From: Candidatus Nitrotoga sp. 1052
GTDB taxonomy: Bacteria > Pseudomonadota > Gammaproteobacteria > Burkholderiales > Gallionellaceae
DNA length: 42,225 nucleotides
Direction of reading: 5' to 3'
Assembly: GCF_927312905.1 (NCBI RefSeq)
Contig: NZ_CAKMHQ010000089.1
Coordinates: 1 to 42,225 of the forward strand
In this document: positions 35,101 to 42,225 of the stretch, piece by piece
Layout: every line of letters starts with the position of its first letter
How positions within the stretch are numbered: the first letter of the stretch is position 1
Made by a program: the position numbers and the translations under genes
The notes under the pieces: model-generated
The model's database searches: none
The model's input: only the letters and a program-made list of their open reading frames with translations
Told to the model about the DNA's origin: nothing

Positions 35101-36183
35101 ATCGGCCCGTTTCATTTGCCCCCAGAAATTTGCAGTGCGGATCAGGCCACGCCATTGGTTGCTGCCCGGTTCAACCCTGGCCGCACGCTGAAACCAGCTC
35201 TTAGCCTCTTCGTGACGCCCTTGGCGCAAGCGAAGCAAGCCGATGCTACCCAGCACTTTGGGATCCTTGGGGCGTTTTGATAGCGAGTTTTGCAGTTCAC
35301 GCTGGGCATCTTCCAGCTGTTCGTGTTCCAGAAAAGCGATCCCAGTTTGACGGGCACGTACCGCAGGGTCATTGGCGATGCGCAACGCTTTCTCATGCAA
35401 TTGTTGTAGTTCCGCCAGATATTCGATGGCATTCTGGTCATTAGGAAATTCTTTCAGATAGCGCAGGACCCAGGGCAAGGTTGCCGGTGCTGCCGCGAGA
35501 CGCTTTATGGCAGCCCACCAGTTTTCGCGTATTTTTTGTCGGTTAACGTCGGGCGCAGCGGCCAAGGATTCATAACCTTGCAGGATTTCCTGTTTGCTGC
35601 CCTGATTGCTCTGCAGCTTGAGCCAGGCAAGGCGGTAGCGTGCTTCCCCTGTTTCCCGGTAGAGCTTGTCGAGAGCGGATTTTGCCGTTTGCTGATCTGC
35701 GGCAGTGCTACTCACGAGTTGGTAATATTCGAGTCCGAGTTCACCTGGGGGGGGACCTTCCGGAAACAACCGGCGCATGATTCTGGCAGCTTCCTTGGCG
35801 TTGCCGGCTCTGGCCATCAGACGTGCGTTTGCCAGAGCCAGCTTCTCAGTGGTGTTAACCCGATACAGGCTGCGCAGACCCAGAGTCTTGGAGTGTTGAG
35901 GATAACGCTGTTCCAGGCGACGCAAATATTCACCGGCAAGTTTTATATTCCCCGTACGCAGTTCAATGCTTCCCAGCATAAACAGCACTTCCGGATTGGA
36001 TTCGATCGCCAGTAATTTTTCCAGCATGACACGTGCCAGATCCGGACGATCCTTGGCTTCCCACATGCGGGCGCTGCGCAGCAGGTCGGCACTAGCGCTA
36101 TTTTCTGGACTGGCAAGGGCTGGAGCACTCAACAACCCGGCCAGAGTCAGTGCGAAGGCAAGCGGGATGAGGCGGAGCTGCAT
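32158..36183 (-). CDS. bcsC: Cellulose export outer-membrane protein BcsC
   Basis: A 1341-aa export protein. The signal peptide (LIPLAFALTLAGLLSAPALA) is followed by a periplasmic superhelix of many TPR repeats (about 30-900; for example AEQFA-type units such as GSIGLLRLRQGRHEEAKSWF and NLAQAYAQAGEKQAAQETID). A C-terminal 16-strand-type barrel (about 1000-1341) has motifs such as DLGMIGIGFPVQNMVGGI and ends YLRYLFKAHS...YSRF with a terminal Phe. It is longer than E. coli BcsC (about 1157). ATG 36183 is used; the frame also has TTG at 36195. The start overlaps bcsZ by 37 bases. Together with BcsB it guides cellulose out of the periplasm and across the outer membrane. Confidence 0.93.
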   Translation of the reverse strand: MQLRLIPLAFALTLAGLLSAPALASPENSASADLLRSARMWEAKDRPDLARVMLEKLLAIESNPEVLFMLGSIELRTGNIKLAGEYLRRLEQRYPQHSKTLGLRSLYRVNTTEKLALANARLMARAGNAKEAARIMRRLFPEGPPPGELGLEYYQLVSSTAADQQTAKSALDKLYRETGEARYRLAWLKLQSNQGSKQEILQGYESLAAAPDVNRQKIRENWWAAIKRLAAAPATLPWVLRYLKEFPNDQNAIEYLAELQQLHEKALRIANDPAVRARQTGIAFLEHEQLEDAQRELQNSLSKRPKDPKVLGSIGLLRLRQGRHEEAKSWFQRAARVEPGSNQWRGLIRTANFWGQMKRADALLEAGKLAEAQQFARQALSIEPNNADGLALLGNILARGQNLAGAESLYRDALKRDAGNASAMRGLLALLSRSERRDEAQALIAEFRQRNPKEANRFNETQASLLRDEAEAFISAHRTSHALLALETALLLAPRDAWIRHDLANLYESLGLQTLSRRVMAEGAALAPDDSGMNYAYALVLTAQEREEEALQRLARIPLSARSSAMNELETRTWIKLRIRQAKKFQAGGKRDTAVQMLLLAERHAADKPSAIEQVSEGWFTIDQPARGLALMKRHLIDAKTATAGSQLYYASLLNRAKQDDTLSIFLPELQQRSDWNDEQRETILAIETDLTARQIEHLLQRGEEAQARTLAARASVSGRAGEISTLKAQARLLLEANDSKAALLILKAILDKHPDDLESRLNLAQAYAQAGEKQAAQETIDQLLPHLRENDVDTRLSVIRLEVRLGNIAQARKMIANLLASNPGNPDILIQAGRIEHSDRQYHAALAYFRQALALERRAPGVATTIATTADSVPLLNLEHERPLIGLALQLGNSLGLPDAGKNAGAADKPKSVAESNLHGLLMTEDITNLGTDIPLVPSIPELGKTALIRRPTRAEEEITRIEARRDPRIEIGFEKLSRNSSNGTSTYHGTETPMVGWWPVGYDGHGFIHMDRVSVDAGELAAGDAPLFGKLGVRPSSLPPPFAQKVDGTSVGMGYEGDELRWDLGMIGIGFPVQNMVGGIRKGWEANKVDYALEIFRRPQTNSLLSYSGARDPATGEIWGGIAYTGVGGRLAHTFGQFNTFASAEYGLLRGKNVLDNNRLALRIGIDKDVLRREDMWVNLGLTLTHWRYKENESFYTFGHGGYYSPQSYTSVNLPIEWAGRSGKLSYLLRGSTSFAWTDEKRMPYYPTNSALQSDAVNSGNSIDPGFYPGGDGGGKGYSLRLATEYQVTPNLAIGGYHNMDRTAFYTPNLTFIYLRYLFKAHSEPARFPPITARPYSRF

Positions 36184-37358
36184 GGTTTTTGCCAAGAGGG
36201 CAGCAGGCTGCCATTTTTCGTGAAATGGTAGCGCCCTTCCATCCAGCCATGGGCAAAGAGGGAAAGCGCCTGTTCATAGTAGGCGTCCGGCCGCGGTGGG
36301 CGAGCCGTCAGACGATCGAGTTGTCCCTGCAGGGCGGCGCTATCTTCCCGGGCGGCCAGGAAGGGTAGCAGTGCGGCGGAAAATCCTGATGGCCCTGGGC
36401 CATTGGCTTCACCCGTGATTATATTGACATACTCTGGCGGGTAGCCGTGGCGCGCGATAAAGCCAGCCATGGGAGCAAAAGCAGCAAGAAGTCTTGGTTG
36501 GGCAGGAGCTTCGGGCGCAAGCATGCCGGTCCACAGATAAACCCGGATGGCGTTATAGCCACCTGTGCCTTTTTCTTCTCCCGCACTATCCATTCGGAAT
36601 CCCCTGCTGTCCTGATAGATCGTCCAGTCAGGCGAGAATCCCCGTGGGGCGGATTCCAAGATGATTCGCAGGGAGGATTCCGAGATCCGCTGCCAAGTGG
36701 GATCTGGACTCCGGCTGCTTAGCCAGTCCATTAGCTGCATGGGCAGGTAGCTGGGATTGAGGCGCCAAGCCTTCTCTCCCACCTTGAAGCCGCGCGGTGC
36801 AGGTAGCAGGGTGGGACCTAGACCCGGCAGGTCTGCGGTTTCTTCGCGCAAAATACGGTTGGCCAGCAGCGATGAAAGCGCAACGAAGCGGCGGTCGCCC
36901 CAGAGCCGGCCCGCTTCTCCCAACGCATAGACCATCCACAGATCGGCATCCGATGCCGGATTTTTGTCCAGCACACCCCAGTTGCCATCATCTCTGCGAC
37001 CCCATAGCCAAGCTGGCAGATGGCTGGTCAGGTCACCATTTGCCAGATTGTTTTCGGTCCATTGCAGGATTTTGTCGAAGGTTTTGCGATCGTTGGCCAC
37101 CAAGGAGAAAAACAGCGCATAGGCCTGTCCTTCTGATACGGTCTGTTTGCGGGGGGTATTGCCATCCACTACTCGTCCGCCCTCACTAATGAATCCTGAC
37201 TTGAAGCTTTGCCAAGCAGGCCAGTCTTCCTGGCAAGTGGGTTCTGCTGTTATTGCTTGAGCAGCCCCCAAGCAGAAGCAGAGCGCAGCGAGAATTTGGC
37301 ATCCCCGGCACAGCAAAACGCCTGCCTTACGTATGGTACCCACGAATAAATATTTCAT
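36147..37358 (-). CDS. bcsZ: Periplasmic endo-glucanase BcsZ (GH8), catalytic Asp replaced by Asn
   Basis: A 403-aa GH8 cellulase of the cellulose-secretion complex. A signal peptide (ILAALCFCLGAAQA) precedes the (alpha/alpha)6 barrel. The proton donor is E76 in VSEGQAYALFFSL (E55 in E. coli). Substrate-cleft motifs LPAWLWGRRDDGNWGVLD, ASDADLWMVYALGEAGRLW, NPSYLP and APRGFSPDW are all present. The position of E. coli D243 (YDAIRVY) is N269 here (GGYNAIRVYLW, codon AAC at 36552-36554). This may alter or abolish hydrolysis, unless another residue serves as base, as proposed for some GH8 subgroups. The start at 37358 is 10 bases behind bcsB. The 3' end overlaps bcsC. Confidence 0.92.
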   Translation of the reverse strand: MKYLFVGTIRKAGVLLCRGCQILAALCFCLGAAQAITAEPTCQEDWPAWQSFKSGFISEGGRVVDGNTPRKQTVSEGQAYALFFSLVANDRKTFDKILQWTENNLANGDLTSHLPAWLWGRRDDGNWGVLDKNPASDADLWMVYALGEAGRLWGDRRFVALSSLLANRILREETADLPGLGPTLLPAPRGFKVGEKAWRLNPSYLPMQLMDWLSSRSPDPTWQRISESSLRIILESAPRGFSPDWTIYQDSRGFRMDSAGEEKGTGGYNAIRVYLWTGMLAPEAPAQPRLLAAFAPMAGFIARHGYPPEYVNIITGEANGPGPSGFSAALLPFLAAREDSAALQGQLDRLTARPPRPDAYYEQALSLFAHGWMEGRYHFTKNGSLLPSWQKPCSSASSRLPSH

Positions 37359-37368
37359 TTCCAGGTGC

Positions 37369-39651
37369 TTATTCCTTATGTTGGCCGAGTCGTCTGGCAG
37401 CCAGGCTACGTAGGGCACCAAAGGCAAGCAGCGCAACAAAAAGGCCGATTGCGATGCCGATAGCAGTCAGGAACAGAGGGTGGTGATACAGGTGGAACCA
37501 TATCCAGCGCCACCAGGGCAATTCGCCAACGTAATACACATTATTAACGCGGAAACTCTCGACACTTTCCCCACGCATCAAAGCGATGTCACCGCGGATG
37601 TATTGAACCTTCCCGCCATCACTCAGGGCGTCAAGAGCTGAGGTCAAAGCTGCGGGGGTATTGGCAGTAAGGGCCACGACACTTCGTGACGGGCTCAGCG
37701 GTGATTCAAAGCCGATGATGGCGGCCAAGGGTCCGGAGCCAAGAAATATGGTGCCTGCTCCGGATTTGACTGTTTTATTCTCACTCAGTCCGAACCATTC
37801 ATAAGCCATATCCATGGCTTTGCCTAAAGGCGTAAAGGTGCGGCTTCCTTCTTCCAGCAGGGCTGGAAGGGATTTACCCCAACTGGCGAGAAGATCCTTG
37901 TTGGCACCACTGGCAATCACCAGCAGATCTGAATCTTTTGCCTCCTGCACTGATTTTGTCAGTATGAGCTTGAAGCGCAGGGCGGGAACGCCGGTGGAAC
38001 GGCCCATGTGGCCCAGCAAAGCGAACATGGCTTCCATGTCAAAGGTATTGGGCCGATCGGGGATGACGATCGCGGTCTCGGCGAGGTCGGCGTACTTGGT
38101 GAACGGGAATCCGCTGTTAGCGAAAAATGCCAGGTTTGGCATCGCTGCGTAGTGGTAAAAGTGGCTCAGATCCAAGGTTGAATCCGGGTCGATTGCAGCG
38201 CGCATGTTTCCTTGTGGTGAAGATTTGCAGCGACCGTTGTCACTGGACGGAATGGAAAATGAAAACTGTAGCTGATTATTGCTGCCCAAGTGGAAAGCGG
38301 GGATTACCACTCCGCTTTGCTCGCGCAGGGAACCATCATCCAGAATAGGCAGTATCAAGCGGTTCTTTTCTCGGGTTCCCGTGCTGGACAGCAGGGGTAT
38401 GGCCTCGATAAATTGGTTGTTTATTTCGATTTTCAGGCTGGCATCACCTTGTTCCGCCGGTGGCGTGTAACGGTATTTGAGGTCAATCGGCACTCCCTTC
38501 ACTTCCCAGGTAAACAGATCGGCTGGCAAGCGGGCGTTGATAAGGATTGATTCGAGGGGCTGACCCTGGCGCTGTAGGTCGGCGGGGCTATTGATGAGTT
38601 GGCCCAATGGGATGGGGCGGCCTGACTGCAGCCAGTTGGGCGCATCGTAAGCGACACGGCGCGGTGGATATTCCAGTGTCTTGACGGCAATTGAAGTACC
38701 AGTCATGGCAGCCTTACCAAGAGCCAAGGCATCGGCGGCTAGCTGCAGGTCGGCAGCATTACGGCCAAGAATGAGAAGTAACTTGCCTGTTGGATTCTCC
38801 GGGTGTTGAACCAGAGAGATAGTCGGTGCGTCCACTTTGGGATATTTAGCAAGAAATTCAGGCCGTTCGTCATTGGTTGCGAAAACCACTCCATAGCGTT
38901 CAGGCAGACGATTCAAATAGGCCGGAAAGCGAGCACCGCGATAGCTTGCCAAAGCACCAAACCAGGAGGCGATACCGCCCGCCGCCCGCAGGGAATTCAG
39001 TGATGGCTTGGCGGAAAATATGAAAGGCAGATTAAGCAAGCGATTGTCTCGTTGATCGAAGAAGGGCGCTGGCAGCAGAGCAAGATCGTTGCGTAGAGCT
39101 ATTGATTGCAGATTTATTTCAAGCGTGCTCATGTTGCTAATGTTGGCCCACAAGCTGGAGTGGAGAGGAAATTCGCAATCATTGGTGTAATGGCCGATCA
39201 ACTGCAGGTGCAGTTTGTTAAAATCAGTGAAGAAACGTGGATCAAGATCAAGATCAAGTTTCTGTGGGCCAGCCAGACTTTCCTTGGTCACCGGCAGCGT
39301 GGCCAACACTTCATCGTTCAGGTAAACCTTGAGATGAGAGAGATTTGGTAACAGTGCGGGGGACAGCGTGTAGTTTAGGCGCAGCCTGGCCTTGGTGACG
39401 ACCTCGTCCAGCCGCACGCCCAAAGAAAGATAGGCGTTACCATCCACGCCCTTCAACTCGATTGGGCGGGAGGCGCCAATGTCCTTCATGGTTAGTACTG
39501 ACTGGCGGCTGGGAATTGGTGCGGCTTCTGCCTTTGGCAAGAGAAGTGGTGCATTTATTTGAGCGGCCCATGAAAGAGATGAAAAGCTTAAACAAAGAGC
39601 TGCGAACAGTACGAAATATTTGTTGAGGTTGGTAATCACAGAAACTTTCAT
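37369..39651 (-). CDS. bcsB: Cellulose synthase periplasmic subunit BcsB
   Basis: A 760-aa protein. A signal peptide (YFVLFAALCLSFSSLSWA) is followed by two tandem carbohydrate-binding plus flavodoxin-like modules, with ELKGVDGNAYLSLGVRLDEV, NDCEFPLHSSLWANISNMS and NGRCKSSPQGNMRAAIDPDS. The C-terminal anchor is LFLTAIGIAIGLFVALLAFG, preceded by PWWRWIWFHLYHHP. The anchor packs against BcsA and is needed for polymerisation; the periplasmic part guides the chain. ATG 39651 begins the signal peptide; an in-frame TTG at 39681 is possible. It heads a minus-strand operon bcsB-bcsZ-bcsC, separate from and convergent with bcsA, which is unusual. Confidence 0.94.
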   Translation of the reverse strand: MKVSVITNLNKYFVLFAALCLSFSSLSWAAQINAPLLLPKAEAAPIPSRQSVLTMKDIGASRPIELKGVDGNAYLSLGVRLDEVVTKARLRLNYTLSPALLPNLSHLKVYLNDEVLATLPVTKESLAGPQKLDLDLDPRFFTDFNKLHLQLIGHYTNDCEFPLHSSLWANISNMSTLEINLQSIALRNDLALLPAPFFDQRDNRLLNLPFIFSAKPSLNSLRAAGGIASWFGALASYRGARFPAYLNRLPERYGVVFATNDERPEFLAKYPKVDAPTISLVQHPENPTGKLLLILGRNAADLQLAADALALGKAAMTGTSIAVKTLEYPPRRVAYDAPNWLQSGRPIPLGQLINSPADLQRQGQPLESILINARLPADLFTWEVKGVPIDLKYRYTPPAEQGDASLKIEINNQFIEAIPLLSSTGTREKNRLILPILDDGSLREQSGVVIPAFHLGSNNQLQFSFSIPSSDNGRCKSSPQGNMRAAIDPDSTLDLSHFYHYAAMPNLAFFANSGFPFTKYADLAETAIVIPDRPNTFDMEAMFALLGHMGRSTGVPALRFKLILTKSVQEAKDSDLLVIASGANKDLLASWGKSLPALLEEGSRTFTPLGKAMDMAYEWFGLSENKTVKSGAGTIFLGSGPLAAIIGFESPLSPSRSVVALTANTPAALTSALDALSDGGKVQYIRGDIALMRGESVESFRVNNVYYVGELPWWRWIWFHLYHHPLFLTAIGIAIGLFVALLAFGALRSLAARRLGQHKE

Positions 39652-39904
39652 TTTTGATTTTTTGGTTTTATCTGATTTCAATTAATTGGCAGGGGATTCT
39701 ATTATCTTTTTTATCATTGGTTTTACCATTGCAATTCATTATTTCTAGTTTGAATTATCAGAGAAATGTAATCGGCACGATAAATGGATTAAGGCGGAGA
39801 ATTTCCTCCTGCTTGTCATTTAGTAATGCACAAGTTTGGTAGTTCAGTTCTCTTTTGCATTGAGATGAGAAGACAAAGCCGTGGCTATTTTCTAACTTCC
39901 TAAA
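39652..39904. promoter_or_regulatory. Presumed promoter region of bcsBZC
   Basis: A 253-bp AT-rich gap between the bcsB start and the IS3 relic. It must drive the minus-strand bcsB operon unless the relic altered it. A TTGCAA and a GATAAT are present on the minus strand but spaced too widely (22 bases) for a standard promoter. No operator was recognised. Confidence 0.35.
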
Positions 39905-40824
39905 ATGTGGACCCGAATAGTTGCCGTACTTATTGCGTTGCCCATCAGACAAATGTATCCGCATGATCCATCATCGCTCAGTGTGCGGGAGCGTAAACAC
40001 GTATTGGCGGTTGCCAATTCGGACGAATTCGGTAGCCTGCCACCCAGTCAGATCGTGCCGATATTGGCGGATCGAGGAGAGTACATCGCTTCTGAATCAA
40101 CGTTCTATCGCATCCTGAGAGCCGAGAACTTGCTCCGGCATCGGGGTGCCGAACGACCCGCGCAACGCCGTCACAAACCGCGTGCGCTCGGCGGAACCGC
40201 GCCCAATCAGCTGTTCAGTTGTGACATCACTTACCTGCCGACGCCGGTGAAGGGCATCTATTTTTACCTGTATCTGTTCATGGATATTTTTAGCCGGAAA
40301 GTTGTCGGCTGGCAGATTTATGATGCGGAAAGCAGTGAGCTGGCGAGCGATGTTATGCGTTATATTTGCGCACGAGAAGCCATCAAACCGGATGAGGTGG
40401 TACTGCATCGGACAACGGCAATCCGATGAAAGGCGCCACGATGCTGGCTACCTTGCAAGCACTGGGCGTCGCGCCGTGGTTTAGTCGTCCGGCGGTTAGC
40501 AACGATAATCCCTATTCAGAATCGCTGTTCAAGACCTTAAAATACCGACCTGCTTATCCGCGCCGGGCGTTTGAAAGTATGCTCGCTGCAAGGCAATGGG
40601 TTGGCTTATTTGTGCAATGGTACAACGAAGAACACCGACACAGCGCCATCAACTTTGTGACCCCGGCAGAGCGCCATGCTGGCCTCGACACGGCATTATT
40701 GGAGAAGCGTGCCATCGTCTACGAGGCGGCAAAGAACAGATGCCCTGAACGTTGGAGCGGGGCCACACGAAATTGGCAGCCGGTTCTCGTTGTGCACCTA
40801 AATCCGGATCAACACAAAGACTAA
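39905..40824 (+). pseudogene. IS3-family transposase (OrfB), frameshifted
   Basis: Two frames make one IS3-type integrase. The first covers the helix-turn-helix part (SLSVRERKHVLAVANSDEFG, STFYRILRAENLLRHRG) and the start of the DDE domain (FSCDITYLPTPVKGIYFYLY). It fails at about 40406, where CATCGGAC lacks one base of the expected HSDNG codons. The second continues MKGATMLATLQALGVAPW, SRPAVSNDNPYSESLFKTLK and WYNEEHRHSAINFVTP to the stop. The deletion hits the second catalytic Asp, and the N-terminal OrfA is missing. The stretch behind the stop (to about 40900) probably belongs to the element's right end. Confidence 0.85.
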
Positions 40825-41303
40825 CATAAGAAAGGAGATTTAGCGCACAAAATAGCAGTATGAACAAAAACATTCAGGCGACTTAGCTTGACGATCACCG
40901 ACCCCGAGTTCGCTAAACTCGGAATGATCGCAAATGCTCAGCCTAAAATTCAAATCGTGGACACCCATGAGCTACCTGGAACTTTATCAATATTGACGTT
41001 GCCGTCGGTGTATCTCAATTTAACCGGACACGAGTGATAGTATCCGCAAAATCATGGCTGTTATATAGGAGTCATAAACAATATGCGTGGATATATAATA
41101 TTCCATCAATCAAGACGAGTTCGCACTTTTACGAAATAACCCTCATTCCCCGGCTTTCCACCAATACTCAACTTTCACTGTCCCAATTCAGCGAAATAAG
41201 AGTGGGGCATCCATGCGCCATTGCCCCGACATGTGAGCCCACTTTTGCTAAGCTTTCAATCGATGATTTTGAAAAGGTAAAAATTGCAGGCATACATCCG
41301 GAC
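40825..41303. other. 479-bp stretch without a gene; includes a short hairpin
   Basis: The first 75 bases look like the right end of the IS3 element. A 7-bp perfect stem (CCGAGTT/AACTCGG around CGCTA) lies at 40903-40921 without a following T-run. The remainder is AT-rich with no supported gene. Confidence 0.4.
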
Positions 41304-41645
41304 TTAAACTTTCCTCAGGTAACATGCCTTGAGCATAAAGCTGCCAGAGTCCATTTTGCAGTCCACCTCATGGTCCCCTGCAACCAAGCGGATGCTCTTG
41401 ACCTTGGTGCCCATTTTAAGAGTAATAGACGACCCCTTGACTTTCAGATCTTTGATCAGCGCCACCGAGTCGCCATTATCCAGCACGTTGCCATTGGCAT
41501 CTTTCACCTCCGGTTCTGCGTTGTCGTCTGCCCGTGCGGTCTTCACTATCGGCCACTCATGGCCGCAGTCGGCACAAATATAGTTGTCGCCATCCTGGTA
41601 AATGTTCTCCATAACACATTGGGGGCAAGCTGGGATGGTAGGCAT
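41304..41645 (-). CDS. yjdM: YjdM (PhnA-type) zinc-ribbon protein
   Basis: A 113-aa protein with an N-terminal zinc ribbon (PACPQCVMENIYQDGDNYIC and CADCGHEWP, four Cys) and the conserved C-terminal PhnA domain: DANGNVLDNGDSVALIKDLK, VKGSSITLKMGTKVKSIRLV and a terminal HEVDCKMDSGSFMLKACYLR. This is the full YjdM pattern (formerly PhnA, not a phosphonate hydrolase). Its role is unclear. ATG 41645 (MPTIPACPQC) is the family start. It lies 37 bases behind the ArsC-like gene on the same strand. Confidence 0.92.
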   Translation of the reverse strand: MPTIPACPQCVMENIYQDGDNYICADCGHEWPIVKTARADDNAEPEVKDANGNVLDNGDSVALIKDLKVKGSSITLKMGTKVKSIRLVAGDHEVDCKMDSGSFMLKACYLRKV

Positions 41646-41682
41646 AATTTTTTTAAACTTTAGGTGGCTCAGATACACCCGG

Positions 41683-42042
41683 CTAAGGCTGCGGCAGGAT
41701 ATCCAGTACAGATTCAGATGGTCGACACAAGCGAGTCCCCAAAGGCGTTACGACAATCGGGCGATTGATCAGAATCGGGTTCGCGATCATGAAGTCAATC
41801 AGTTCATCATCGCTCCATTTCGGATTATCCAGGTCAAGCTCTTCAAACAGCGAATCTTTTTGGCGTAGCACATCACGCACCGGCTTACCAATGGCTGCAA
41901 TCAAAGCCACCAGTTCGGCGCGGCTTGGCGGCGTTTTTAGATACTCGATAACACGTGGTTCAGTGCCACTATTGCGGATCATCGCCAGAGTGTTGCGCGA
42001 AGTGCCACAATTGGGGTTGTGATAGATGGTTATGTCAGTCAT
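41683..42042 (-). CDS. arsC: ArsC-family arsenate reductase (glutaredoxin-type)
   Basis: A 119-aa thioredoxin-fold protein. The active site is IYHNPNCGTSRNTLAMIRNS with the redox Cys12. RVIEYLKTPPSRAELVALI and ILINRPIVVTPLGTRLCRPS carry the conserved arginines of the ArsC fold. Glutaredoxin-linked arsenate reductases run up to about 140 aa. This length also fits the related YfgD-type proteins, so arsenate reduction is likely but not certain. No arsR, arsB or arsH gene is beside it, which weakens an ars-operon role. It is transcribed with yjdM downstream. Confidence 0.85.
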   Translation of the reverse strand: MTDITIYHNPNCGTSRNTLAMIRNSGTEPRVIEYLKTPPSRAELVALIAAIGKPVRDVLRQKDSLFEELDLDNPKWSDDELIDFMIANPILINRPIVVTPLGTRLCRPSESVLDILPQP

Positions 42043-42135
42043 AGGCTGCTTTACTTAAATATTCAGCCCCGATCATACCAAGACCTGGAGTTGTTGACGA
42101 CACGAACCACCAAAAGCATGACGGGCACCATCTTA

Positions 42136-42225
42136 AGGGCGCCTCTAAAAATTCAATTTTCTAAGCAAGGCAAGGCACGAGTAAAAAATTTGAGCGCGGC
42201 ATATAGTTGATATGTAAGCGATAAT
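42136..42225. mobile_element. Possible insertion-sequence end at window edge
   Basis: The last 90 bases start GGGCGCCTCTAAAAATT and continue AT-rich without a gene. GGGCGCCTCTAAAAA-type starts occur at the ends of some betaproteobacterial insertion sequences. This is from memory of pattern only; the element would extend past the window. Confidence 0.25.

Noticed and set aside
1-42225. CRISPR arrays, tRNA, rRNA and phage structural genes
   Set aside because: Looked for regularly spaced repeats, cloverleaf-like sequences and phage genes; found none.

Overview
This window looks like a chromosomal segment of a Betaproteobacterium, probably of the Nitrosomonadales (Gallionellaceae/Nitrosomonadaceae type). 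That placement is inferred from gene content and protein style: small envelope and stress proteins (DUF2934, DUF3309, DUF1328, BON), a SorAB-type sulfite dehydrogenase, glutathione-dependent formaldehyde oxidation and a BcsE/F/G-type cellulose cluster. No rRNA, tRNA, CRISPR array or integrase gene was seen.

Bases 1-16,000 are an accessory, scarred region. It opens with the 3' end of an IS1182-type transposase and a complete-looking IS630-family transposase. Small genes follow (DUF4389, a six-helix membrane protein, DUF2934, a stand-alone PAS protein, a small Cys-rich secreted protein). Next come a decayed IS110 element, a possible integron attC site, a beta-solenoid (bactofilin-like) membrane protein, and an RbbA/YhhJ ABC-2 efflux operon. 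That operon has only traces of its adaptor gene and a truncated substrate-binding-type gene, which carries a 116-bp palindromic element. A periplasmic truncated hemoglobin, one broken and one intact VOC (glyoxalase-fold) gene, a C45-peptidase fragment, a GyrI-like gene with an in-frame stop and a second decayed IS110 complete the region. Both IS110 relics share about 235 bp upstream of the transposase start, where the IS110 group carries its bridge RNA.

Bases 16,000-24,400 are ordinary metabolism: an NAD-dependent epimerase, frmA-fghA (formaldehyde to formate), sorA plus a diheme sorB-like cytochrome, an orphan 630-aa GHKL ATPase, and three small envelope/stress genes on the minus strand (DUF3309, BON lipoprotein, DUF1328).

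Bases 24,853-39,651 are a complete cellulose-secretion locus in an unusual layout. dgkA-bcsE-bcsF-bcsQ-bcsA-bcsG run on the plus strand and bcsB-bcsZ-bcsC on the minus strand, and the bcsG and bcsC stop codons abut. BcsA (PilZ) and BcsE (RxxD motif) are the c-di-GMP-responsive parts. BcsG adds phosphoethanolamine to cellulose, probably from phosphatidylethanolamine, which would release diacylglycerol. DgkA phosphorylates diacylglycerol, so its place as first gene suggests a built-in lipid-recycling step. BcsZ has Asn where E. coli BcsZ has its catalytic Asp243.

The right end holds a frameshifted IS3-family transposase, then yjdM and an ArsC-family reductase on the minus strand, and a possible insertion-sequence end.
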